DNA of 13,646 nucleotides from Burkholderiales bacterium (lineage in GTDB: Bacteria; Pseudomonadota; Gammaproteobacteria; Burkholderiales; Burkholderiaceae_C). Made by a program: the position numbers and the translations under genes. Of this stretch, positions 6,695 to 13,574 are shown piece by piece. The stretch covers positions 1-13,646 of the forward strand of contig CANHOE010000029.1 in the NCBI GenBank assembly GCA_947462175.1. Reading direction: 5' to 3'. Position 1 is the first letter of the stretch; each line of letters starts with the position of its first letter. Below the pieces are notes generated by a model. It ran no database searches and was not told the origin of the DNA. It worked only from the letters and a program-made list of their open reading frames with translations.

Positions 6695-7330
6695 TCAGAT
6701 GTGATGCGCGGTGGTGGTCATCACCTTGGCCACCGCGCGCATCCCCCAGCGTACCGGCGCTGGTAAAGGTGTCGCGCCCGCTTGCAGTGCATCGTTCGCG
6801 TGACGCGCCTCATCGGCCTTCATCTGGTGCACGATCGCGCGGGACCGCTGGTCGCCAGCGGGCAGACGGTCAAGATGCTCGTCGAGGTGCTGTTCCACCT
6901 GGCGCTCGGTTTCCACCACGAAACCCAGGCTGATTGCGTCACCTGCGCGCCCAGCCAGCCAACCGATCGCGAACGAGCCGGCGTACCACAGCGGGTTCAG
7001 CAGGCTGGCGTGGGCGCCCAGTTCGTCGAGGCGTTGCTGCGTCCACGCCAGGTGGTCGGTTTCATCGCGCGCCGCAGCCTGAAAGCGCTGTTGCATCATG
7101 CGGTCGGTCGCGGCGAGTGCCTGCCCTTGGTAAAGCGCTTGTGCGCAGATTTCGCCCACATGGTTGACGCGCATCAAGGCCCCCGAGAGCGCTTTCTCGG
7201 CGGCAGACAAGTCGGCTGGTCCCAACTGACCACTTGAGGAATGGGCTTCGGGCGTGGGTCGGCCCGCACTCAGTCCGCCAGACAAGGTGCGCAGGGCGTG
7301 GTCTGCGGCGGCGATGAAAGCGTCATTCAT
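6695..7330 (-). CDS. coq7: Coq7-type 3-demethoxyubiquinol 3-hydroxylase
   Basis: Di-iron monooxygenase that hydroxylates demethoxyubiquinol, the penultimate step of ubiquinone synthesis, at the inner membrane. Many betaproteobacteria use it in place of the flavoprotein UbiF. The product is 211 residues. The ligand set of the di-iron centre is complete: Glu60 (RVNHVGE), Glu90 and His93 (RDETDH), Glu142 (VETERQVEQH), Glu174 and His177 (DEARH). A hydrophobic stretch near 112-130 (LLNPLWYAGSFAIGWLAG) is the membrane-contact region typical of the family. The ATG at 7330 has GGAG six bases upstream, just after an inverted repeat. The gene is convergent with the osmC-like gene and divergent from the porin gene. 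The 40-residue N-terminal extension is common in this group. Confidence 0.96.
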   Translation of the reverse strand: MNDAFIAAADHALRTLSGGLSAGRPTPEAHSSSGQLGPADLSAAEKALSGALMRVNHVGEICAQALYQGQALAATDRMMQQRFQAAARDETDHLAWTQQRLDELGAHASLLNPLWYAGSFAIGWLAGRAGDAISLGFVVETERQVEQHLDEHLDRLPAGDQRSRAIVHQMKADEARHANDALQAGATPLPAPVRWGMRAVAKVMTTTAHHI

Positions 7331-7341
7331 GCGGGGCTCCG

Positions 7342-7362
7342 TGTTGTTTTAGAGAAACAACA
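7342..7362. promoter_or_regulatory. 8-bp inverted repeat in front of coq7
   Basis: Perfect arms TGTTGTTT and AAACAACA flank the 5-base spacer TAGAG. The repeat lies directly upstream of the coq7 Shine-Dalgarno sequence (GGAG, 7340-7337 on the minus strand). It overlaps one of two direct copies of AACAGTC (7359-7365 and 7370-7376) spaced by 11 bases, one helical turn. This fits a dimeric repressor operator, or an mRNA hairpin that limits coq7 translation. The regulator is unknown. Confidence 0.45.
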
Positions 7363-7639
7363 GTCTTTGAACAGTCACTAAAACTAGCGACAGTTTAAGG
7401 ACTGCAGCGGAGGTGCGAAGCTCGGGCCGATAACCGGTGTTTTGATCGTGCCGTGTGACGCCACTGCATGAATCGTTCACTGTGTGCGTCCCCGGGATGT
7501 TCCATTGGATGTTGCCATATCGCAACGAAAATGGGTTTTGCCGCAGTGCATTAGCTTATGGGCCGTGCCATGGGCGCATCGATGGAATAGCCTTCGGGAA
7601 TGCACTCATCTGATGCGTGCCATCGATCAACCGATCGAC

Positions 7640-7669
7640 TCGCGATCAGGTCATCGCGAAGTTTTGTTT
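7640..7669 (+). promoter_or_regulatory. Leader hairpin upstream of the first porin
   Basis: Perfect 7-bp arms TCGCGAT (7640-7646) and ATCGCGA (7653-7659) flank a 6-base loop, with AGTTTTGTTTC after it. It resembles a weak intrinsic terminator 30-40 bases before the porin ATG. It might attenuate porin expression, be a target of a small RNA or Hfq in the 5' leader, or simply be an operator. The T run is interrupted by G, so termination strength is doubtful. Confidence 0.3.
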
Positions 7670-7697
7670 CAACTGTCAGTTTCGGAGAATCCAGAAC

Positions 7698-8831
7698 ATG
7701 AATAAGTCACTCTTGGCCCTCGCCGTCCTCGGCGCGTTCACCAGCATCGCTTCGGCGCAATCGTCGGTCACCCTGTACGGCCGCCTTGACCAGGCCGTCG
7801 TGTTGCAGGACCCGGGCAGCAAGATCGGTGCTACGGCCAGTGGCAAGAACGGTCAAGCCCTGACCAAGCTGCAAGAAGGCATCCTGGGTGGCTCGCGCAT
7901 CGGGTTCCGCGGTGTCGAAGACCTGGGTGATGGCATGAAGGCTTTCTTCCAGCTCGAAGCTGGCGTTGCACCGGACTCGGGTTCGGCAGGCGGCTCGACC
8001 ACGCTGAATTCTTCAGGCAGCTCGTTCTTCAACCGTGGTGCCTACGTGGGTCTGAGCCACGCGGCGTATGGTGAAGTCCGCTTGGGCCGTCAAGAGACCC
8101 TGACGCGTGAGAACGCCGTCAAGATCAACGACATCAGCAATGACGGCCAGTTCGCTCTCGCCGAATCCCTCGAGAAGAGCTCAGACGCTGCTGGAAAGGG
8201 TTCGCGTCCGCTGTTTCAGAACTTTGGCACGCGTGTGGACAACGCCATTCGGTACACCACGCCGGTCTTCGGTGGCCTGCAAGGCAGCGCCATCATCGGC
8301 TTGAGCGAGCGCACCAAGACGTTCAACTCGAACAACGTGTTGACTAACAAAGCAGCGAACTATCGCGGCTTGAGCGTGGTGTACACCGCGGGCCCGTTGG
8401 CAGCGGACTTGATCTATGAAGATCTGGCTGGTGGCGTGAGCGGCACCAAAAACGACTACAACAACACCATCACCGCTGGCGGTAGCTACGACTTCGGTAT
8501 CGTCAAGTTGGCGGCGGCTTACCAGCACACCACCAACCTGGGCGGGCAACTCGAAAAGGTTAGCTATGCCAAGGGTACCGATGTAGATGCCTGGAACATC
8601 GGTGTGGCCGTGCCGATCAATGCGTTCACCTTCAAGGCGCAGTACACCGGTTCGAGGCTCGACCCGGCCACCGGCTCCTCACTCGAGCAGAACAAGTACG
8701 GCGCTTCGCTTCAGTACGCATTCTCCAAGCGCACGACTGTGTATCTGTCGGCAACCGAGCGTGGTGGTGACCAAAGCGATTACTTCTCGCGTCAAAGCGA
8801 GGTCGCTCTCGGTCTGGCTCACACCTTCTGA
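7698..8831 (+). CDS. Gram-negative trimeric porin (betaproteobacterial type)
   Basis: Outer-membrane general diffusion channel of the 16-stranded porin family (Omp32/Bordetella-porin type). The product is 377 residues. A clear signal peptide, MNKSLLALAVLGAFTSIASA^QSS, is cleaved after residue 20, followed by the family's first strand SVTLYGRLD. Further landmarks are GSRIGFRGVEDLGDGMKAFFQLE (66-87), FFNRGAYVGLS (110-120), YGEVRLGRQ (124-132) and a C-terminal Phe377 after SEVALGLAHTF, the BamA recognition signal. The ATG at 7698 has GGAGA nine bases upstream. An intrinsic terminator follows about 35 bases after the stop, so it is probably a single-gene transcript. Substrate selectivity, likely anionic as for Omp32, is only inferred from the family. 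Confidence 0.97.
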   Translation: MNKSLLALAVLGAFTSIASAQSSVTLYGRLDQAVVLQDPGSKIGATASGKNGQALTKLQEGILGGSRIGFRGVEDLGDGMKAFFQLEAGVAPDSGSAGGSTTLNSSGSSFFNRGAYVGLSHAAYGEVRLGRQETLTRENAVKINDISNDGQFALAESLEKSSDAAGKGSRPLFQNFGTRVDNAIRYTTPVFGGLQGSAIIGLSERTKTFNSNNVLTNKAANYRGLSVVYTAGPLAADLIYEDLAGGVSGTKNDYNNTITAGGSYDFGIVKLAAAYQHTTNLGGQLEKVSYAKGTDVDAWNIGVAVPINAFTFKAQYTGSRLDPATGSSLEQNKYGASLQYAFSKRTTVYLSATERGGDQSDYFSRQSEVALGLAHTF

Positions 8832-8864
8832 TCGATCGCCGTTTCACGGCGACCGCCATGGTTC

Positions 8865-8893
8865 AGAAGCCGCCTTCGGGCGGCTTCTTTTTG
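8865..8893 (+). terminator. Intrinsic terminator after the first porin
   Basis: A perfect 10-bp stem, AGAAGCCGCC and GGCGGCTTCT, closed by a TTCG tetraloop and followed by TTTTG. It ends the porin transcript 34-62 bases past its stop codon and separates it from the second porin gene. A weaker 5-bp hairpin (CGCCG / CGGCG) lies at 8837-8851. Confidence 0.92.
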
Positions 8894-8981
8894 TGATTAG
8901 TCGAAATGTGGATGGGCGGCCAGCGATTCGAATGACACACTTCGCCAGGCGTTGTCACCCCCCAGCCCGTCCAACTGCCTC

Positions 8982-10244
8982 ATGAAAAGCCGGTTGCTCG
9001 CAATGACCTGCCTGAGCGCAGCCACGACGGTGAGCGTGGCGCAAAGCAAGGTGGAGCTCTACGGCATTGTTGACGCAGGTGTGACCCAGGTCAGCGGCCT
9101 GAAGGGTGGCAGCATCACCCAACTGGCCAGCGGCGTCATGGAGGGCTCGCGCATCGGGCTGCGGGGGCAGGAAGACCTTGGCGATGGTTACCGCGCGATG
9201 TTCACGATGGAGAACCGGCTCGAGCTCGATACCGGCGGCATCAGCAATCGGCCACCTTCGCGCAATCAACTGCCCGACCGTGCCACCTATGCGAGCTACC
9301 TCCTGCCCTCGCTGCCGACGGTGCAGCAAAGCGCTTTGCAGCCGGTCCTTGACCGGGTTTCCAATGCCCTCGGCACGCAGGTGGGCATCAACGTGCGCAG
9401 CGATGGCCCTGCCTTTTTTGACAGGCAAATCTTTGTTGGCCTGGTGACGCCGGTGGGCGCGGTGCTGGCCGGTCGCATGTACACCCCAGGCTATGAGCTG
9501 GTGGGTACCTTCGATGCATTGAATGCGCAGTCGTCGCTGGCTTCGGGTCAGATTGCCGCCGTGCCGTATGCCGTCGACATTCGGGTGTCCAATGCGCTGG
9601 CCTATCGCGTGCAGACAGACACGATCACCGCGTCACTGATGGTGGGTTTCGGTGAGAAGGCGGTCGACACGGGCCGCTTCGTTGGTGCCATGGCGATGTA
9701 CCGCAACGAGAGTTTCGGTCTTGGCATCGCCTACAACCAGCGGAACAACGAGAACGGCCAGCGTTCCCTGACCAGCACGGTGGTGGGCGCGCACCTGCAG
9801 GTGGGCGCGGGACGCCTTCATGCATCCGCAGCGGCCATTCATGACCGGCACCCGTCGGCTGTATCGGGCATTGCTGCGCAGATCACAACGCTGGTGGGCC
9901 CCACTCTGGCGAGCCTGATCCAGGAGGCTTACACCGATGCAGTCCGACAGGACGCGGTCTTGTGGCACCTGGGTTATCGACACCGCGCCGGAGCGGCCAC
10001 CTTCTACGCGGCTTACAACAAGTACAACGACTTGCGCGCGGCGAACGCAGACGTGGCGTCCTACGGCGTGGCCTGCAGTTACGCGCTGTCCAAGCGCACC
10101 GACGTGAGCGCGGTGGTCACACACTTCAACAACACCGGGCTGGGTCAAGCTGCGCCCGGTGGCGGCGGCTATCTGGGCGGTGTGACCGCTCGCGCTGGGG
10201 CAGATTCGACCAGTCTCGCTCTCGGAGTTCGTCATCGGTTCTGA
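8982..10244 (+). CDS. Second porin, enlarged and divergent
   Basis: Outer-membrane porin of the same family as its upstream neighbour but 43 residues longer (420). The signal peptide runs to about A20 (SVSVA-type end, VSVA^QSK), followed by KVELYGIVDAGV. The family block GSRIGLRGQEDLGDGYRAMFTMENRLELDTGG (55-86) is intact, and the chain ends in Phe420 (LALGVRHRF). Unlike the first porin it has an insert at about 87-143, between strand 3 and FFDRQIFVGL (where the constriction loop L3 lies further on), and another long segment at about 292-325. It also has a lone cysteine, C365, in a predicted strand. The ATG at 8982 is chosen for the signal peptide; no good Shine-Dalgarno is seen, and a TTG at 8952 would add ten residues. 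It is likely the first gene of a unit with the DUF3047 and ABC genes. Confidence 0.92.
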   Translation: MKSRLLAMTCLSAATTVSVAQSKVELYGIVDAGVTQVSGLKGGSITQLASGVMEGSRIGLRGQEDLGDGYRAMFTMENRLELDTGGISNRPPSRNQLPDRATYASYLLPSLPTVQQSALQPVLDRVSNALGTQVGINVRSDGPAFFDRQIFVGLVTPVGAVLAGRMYTPGYELVGTFDALNAQSSLASGQIAAVPYAVDIRVSNALAYRVQTDTITASLMVGFGEKAVDTGRFVGAMAMYRNESFGLGIAYNQRNNENGQRSLTSTVVGAHLQVGAGRLHASAAAIHDRHPSAVSGIAAQITTLVGPTLASLIQEAYTDAVRQDAVLWHLGYRHRAGAATFYAAYNKYNDLRAANADVASYGVACSYALSKRTDVSAVVTHFNNTGLGQAAPGGGGYLGGVTARAGADSTSLALGVRHRF

Positions 10245-10254
10245 CCCGGCTCGG

Positions 10255-10992
10255 CTGCGAGCTGCGCGCCGCTGGTGGTGGCTCGCGGCCATTGCGCTGG
10301 GAACGCTGACCCTCGCGGCGTGCCGCTCCACCGCTGAGCTGAAGCCGCGGGAAAGCGCTCAGCTCAGTGCGGCCGATTGGGAAACCACCCCCTTGCCGAC
10401 CAAGCGCCCGACGCGTTACACGCCCCAGGTGATCGATGGCCGCTCAGTCATCCAGGCCGATGCCGACAGCGCCGTCAGCCTGTACCGCCGGCGCGTGCAT
10501 GTCGCCCCGGGCGAGCTCGGGCGCCTGTCGTTTTCATGGATGGTGCCGGAGCTGATGGGCACGGCTGATCTGAGTCGCAGCGAGGCCGAGGACGCACCGG
10601 TCCGTGTGGTGCTGGCTTTCGATGGGGATCGCAGCAAACTCTCGTACAAGAACCGTCTGCTGTCGGATCTGCTCGAAGCCGTGATGGGCGAGGAGCCGCC
10701 GTATGCGACCCTGATGTATGTATGGGACAACCGCGCGCCGCTCGAATCGGTGATCATCGCCAACCGCACTGACCGAATCCGCAAGATCGTTGTCGATTCG
10801 GGGCCGACTCAGAAGGCGATCTGGCGACTGCATGAGCGCGACATTGCCAGCGACTACAAGCGAGCCTTCGCAGAGGATCCTGGCGCCTTGATCTCGATTG
10901 CCCTGATGACCGACAGCGACAACACCCGCAGCACGACGCGGGCTTACTACGGCGAGGTTCGCTTGGTCGGGGCGAACGGTCAGCCGCAGTAG
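10255..10992 (+). CDS. DUF3047 lipoprotein, start codon uncertain
   Basis: Protein of unknown function belonging to the DUF3047 family. Family marks in order: W42 after a short linker, RYTPQVIDGRSVIQADADS, SFSWMV, VRVVLAFDGD, PPYATLMYVWDN, IVVDSG, ERDIASDYKRAF and the C-terminal ALMTDSDNT with AYYGEVRL. The frame upstream encodes an evident lipoprotein signal: RAARRWWW, a hydrophobic run, then LTLAAC with the lipobox Cys at 10321-10323. This region has no ATG, GTG or TTG between the upstream in-frame stop (10183) and TTG at 10393, which would remove the signal and start inside the domain. CTG at 10255 (Cys at residue 23, 245 residues in all) or ATC at 10234 (six bases after GGAG at 10224-10227) are the candidates. 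Residue +2 after Cys is Arg, so the outer membrane is the likely site. The porin stop lies 10 bases before and the permease begins 18 bases after. Confidence 0.85.
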   Translation: MRAARRWWWLAAIALGTLTLAACRSTAELKPRESAQLSAADWETTPLPTKRPTRYTPQVIDGRSVIQADADSAVSLYRRRVHVAPGELGRLSFSWMVPELMGTADLSRSEAEDAPVRVVLAFDGDRSKLSYKNRLLSDLLEAVMGEEPPYATLMYVWDNRAPLESVIIANRTDRIRKIVVDSGPTQKAIWRLHERDIASDYKRAFAEDPGALISIALMTDSDNTRSTTRAYYGEVRLVGANGQPQ

Positions 10993-11010
10993 GCGAGCTG
11001 CCAGCGCTCC

Positions 11011-11994
11011 ATGGGTGTCTTCGTGGTTCGGCGCCTCGCGCAGGCGGTGCTGGTGATGCTGACGGTGGCGCTGGTCTCCTTCGCGCTATTCCAGTTCGTC
11101 GGCGACCCGGTGACGAATCTGCTGGGCCAGGACGCCACGCCGCAACAGCGCGAGCAGTTGCGCCATGACCTCGGTCTCGATCGCAGCGTAGCGGCGCAGT
11201 TCTTCGGATTTGTGGACAACGCAGCTCAGGGCGACTTCGGGATCAGCCTCCGCCAGGGCCGCCAAGTGTCGGCGCTGATCGCCGAGCGCCTCCCGGCCAC
11301 GCTCGAGCTGTCGCTGGTCGCCGCGGTGCTGGCGCTGGCGCTGGGCATTCCGCTGGGTGTGTATGCCGCGCTGCGACGCGGTCGCTGGGACGCACAACTG
11401 TTGATGGGCGTCTCGCTGATCGGCGTGTCGCTGCCCACTTTCCTCATCGGCATCGGCCTGATCGGCGTGTTCTCGGTCGCGCTGAACTGGCTGCCCAGCT
11501 TCGGTCGCGGCGAGGTGGTGCAGCTCGGCGTGTGGAGCACCGGGCTGCTGACGGCCGACGGCTGGCGGCACCTGATCCTGCCCGCGGTGACGCTGGCGGT
11601 CTTCCAGCTGACACTGATCATGCGGCTGGTGCGCGCTGAGATGATCGAGGTGCTGCGCGCCGACTACATCCGATTCGCACGCGCCCGTGGGCTGACGAAC
11701 CGGGCGATTCATTTCCGCCACGCACTGAAGAACACGCTGGTGCCCGTCCTCACCATCACCGGGTTGCAATTGGGTTCATTGATCGCCTTTGCCATCATCA
11801 CCGAGACGGTGTTCCAGTGGCCCGGCATGGGGCTGCTGTTCATCCAGGCGGTGCAGTTCGCCGACATCCCGGTGATGGCTGCCTACCTGTGCCTGATCGC
11901 ACTGATCTTCGTCGTCATCAACCTCGCGGTCGACCTGCTTTACTTCGCAGTCGATCCGCGCCTGCGCATCGACAGGGCTGCCGATGCGGTTTGA
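11011..11994 (+). CDS. Oligopeptide-type ABC transporter permease (DppB/OppB family)
   Basis: Inner-membrane permease of the peptide/nickel/opine ABC importer class. The product is 327 residues with about six membrane helices: one at 7-30, then a periplasmic segment, and further helices near 98-120, 131-157, 186-205, 246-266 and 286-312. The cytoplasmic EAA loop, which docks the ATPases, is clear at 210-243 (EMIEVLRADYIRFARARGL, then RHALKNTLVPVLT). The N-terminal pattern, including QREQLRHDLGLD and GDFGISLRQGR, is that of DppB/OppB proteins. It begins 18 bases after the DUF3047 stop with only weak Shine-Dalgarno likeness, and its end overlaps the binding-protein gene by 11 bases. Substrate not determinable from sequence; dipeptides, oligopeptides or glutathione-like compounds are typical. 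Confidence 0.96.
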   Translation: MGVFVVRRLAQAVLVMLTVALVSFALFQFVGDPVTNLLGQDATPQQREQLRHDLGLDRSVAAQFFGFVDNAAQGDFGISLRQGRQVSALIAERLPATLELSLVAAVLALALGIPLGVYAALRRGRWDAQLLMGVSLIGVSLPTFLIGIGLIGVFSVALNWLPSFGRGEVVQLGVWSTGLLTADGWRHLILPAVTLAVFQLTLIMRLVRAEMIEVLRADYIRFARARGLTNRAIHFRHALKNTLVPVLTITGLQLGSLIAFAIITETVFQWPGMGLLFIQAVQFADIPVMAAYLCLIALIFVVINLAVDLLYFAVDPRLRIDRAADAV

Positions 11995-13567
11995 TCTGTG
12001 GCGCGTGGCTGTGTTGCTGATGGCCTTGGCTTCGGGTGCTGCGCAGGCGGTCACGCTGCGTGTGGCGAATCAGGGCGACGCCCAGGCGATGGACCCGCAC
12101 GCGCTGAACGAGGCACTGCAGCTGTCGCTGCTCGGCAATGTCTACGAGCCGCTGGTCGGGCGCGACCAGAAGTTGGCATTGACGCCCGCGCTTGCGACCC
12201 GCTGGTCGCCCACCTCGCCCACGGTCTGGCGCTTCGAGTTGCGGCGTGGCGTGCGCTTCCACGACGGCACACTACTCACCGCGGCCGACGTGGTGTTCAG
12301 CTTCCAGCGTGCGGCGGGTGAGGGCTCGGACATGCGCAGCTACACGGCTTCGATCAAGGCCGTGCGCGCGGTAGCAGGCAAGAGTGGCGACGATGCGATC
12401 GAAATCGAGACGACCATGCCGTTCTCGATCCTCCCGGACGTGATTTCGAACGTCTACATCATGAGCCGCACGTGGTGCGAGGCGAACCAGGCGACGCGGC
12501 CGGTCGATCGCCGCAAGGGCATCGAGAACGCCGCCAGCTTCAAGGCCAATGGCACCGGCCCGTTCCAGCTGAAGGAGCGACAGCCCGGCACACGCACGGT
12601 GCTCACCCGCTTTGCTGGCTATTGGGCGCCACTGCCCACCAACGTGACCGAGGTGGTTTTCACGCCGATCGGCAATGACGCCACGCGGGTGGCTGCGTTG
12701 CTCAGCGGCGAGATCGATCTGATGGAGCCGGTGCCGCTGCAGGACATCGAGCGACTGAAGGTCAACCCCGCGCTGAGGGTGCTGCAAGGCCCGGAGTTGC
12801 GCACGATCTTTCTCGGCATGGACCAGCAGCGCGACGAACTGCTGTATTCCGACGTGAAAGGCAAGAACCCGTTCAAGGACCGCCGTGTGCGCCAGGCGTT
12901 CTACCAAGCCATCGACATCGAGGCGATCCGCACCCGGGTGATGCGCGGCGCCGCCACGCCCGCCGCCTTGATGCTGGGCCCGGGCGTCAACGGTTATCCC
13001 GCCGACCTGGACCGCCGCCTGCCCTACGACCCTGCCGCAGCGAAGCGCCTGCTGGCCGAGGCAGGTTTTCCATCTGGCTTCAAGGTGGGCATGAACTGCC
13101 CGAACGACCGCTATGTGAATGACGCCAAGATCTGCCAGGCGGTGGCGGCGAACCTGGCGCGCATCGGTGTGCGCATCCAGCTGCAGGCCGAAGCCAAGGT
13201 CACCTACTTCCCGAAGATCCTGCGCCGCCAGACCAGCTTCTACCTGCTCGGCTGGACGCCTGGCACCTACGACGCCCACGATGTGTTGAGCGCGCTGCTT
13301 GCCACGCCGAACGAACAAGGGCAGGGCCAGTTCAACCTGGGCTCGTACAGCAACGCCCGAGTCGATGCGCTGACTGCTGCGGTGCAAAGCGAGACCGAAA
13401 CAGCGCGTCGCAACGCACTGGTCCGCGAGGCGATGGAGCTGCATGCGAAAGACATCGGCCACATCCCTCTGCACCAGCAGGCGCTCGCCTGGGGCATGAA
13501 GAAGAACATCGAACTGGTGCAACCCCCCGACAACATGATGCCGTTCAAGTGGGTGGTGGTGAAGTGA
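11984..13567 (+). CDS. Periplasmic substrate-binding protein, peptide/nickel ABC family
   Basis: Solute-binding protein (SBP_bac_5 family, cluster C) that captures the substrate in the periplasm and passes it to the permeases. The product is 527 residues, the usual length. The signal peptide runs from MRFDLWRVAV to AQA^VTLR (cleavage about residue 22), with no lipobox. Family landmarks are DAQAMDPHA near 32-40, NVYEPLVGRD near 52-61, the diagnostic WRFELRRGVRFHDG region near 82-95 with TAADVVFSF after it, and the later FKDRRVRQAFYQAID and YDPAAAKRLLAEAGF. A Cys pair is seen in GMNCPNDRY and AKICQAV. Its ATG overlaps the end of the permease gene, so the two are coupled. The order permease first, then binding protein, is the reverse of the usual dpp/opp order. 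Confidence 0.96.
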   Translation: MRFDLWRVAVLLMALASGAAQAVTLRVANQGDAQAMDPHALNEALQLSLLGNVYEPLVGRDQKLALTPALATRWSPTSPTVWRFELRRGVRFHDGTLLTAADVVFSFQRAAGEGSDMRSYTASIKAVRAVAGKSGDDAIEIETTMPFSILPDVISNVYIMSRTWCEANQATRPVDRRKGIENAASFKANGTGPFQLKERQPGTRTVLTRFAGYWAPLPTNVTEVVFTPIGNDATRVAALLSGEIDLMEPVPLQDIERLKVNPALRVLQGPELRTIFLGMDQQRDELLYSDVKGKNPFKDRRVRQAFYQAIDIEAIRTRVMRGAATPAALMLGPGVNGYPADLDRRLPYDPAAAKRLLAEAGFPSGFKVGMNCPNDRYVNDAKICQAVAANLARIGVRIQLQAEAKVTYFPKILRRQTSFYLLGWTPGTYDAHDVLSALLATPNEQGQGQFNLGSYSNARVDALTAAVQSETETARRNALVREAMELHAKDIGHIPLHQQALAWGMKKNIELVQPPDNMMPFKWVVVK

Positions 13568-13574
13568 GCGCAAT

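Larger units (their letters stand above)
7331..7697. promoter_or_regulatory. Divergent intergenic region coq7/porin (367 bases)
   Basis: No gene is supported here; the short open frames have no ribosome binding site and no familiar composition. Besides the element at 7342-7362, it holds GTTGC-CATATC-GCAAC at 7511-7526, a hairpin at 7640-7659, and an odd palindrome AACTG-T-CAGTT at 7671-7681 close to the porin ATG. The half-site AACTGTC occurs near the porin (7671-7677, plus) and near coq7 (7395-7389, minus). The local base composition is less GC-rich than the genes, as expected of a promoter region. No confident -35/-10 pair could be placed. Confidence 0.5.

Noticed and set aside
7484..7705. 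73-codon open frame between coq7 and the first porin
   Set aside because: No ribosome-binding site, no recognisable motif, and it runs into the porin signal sequence in another frame across a region full of regulatory-type repeats.
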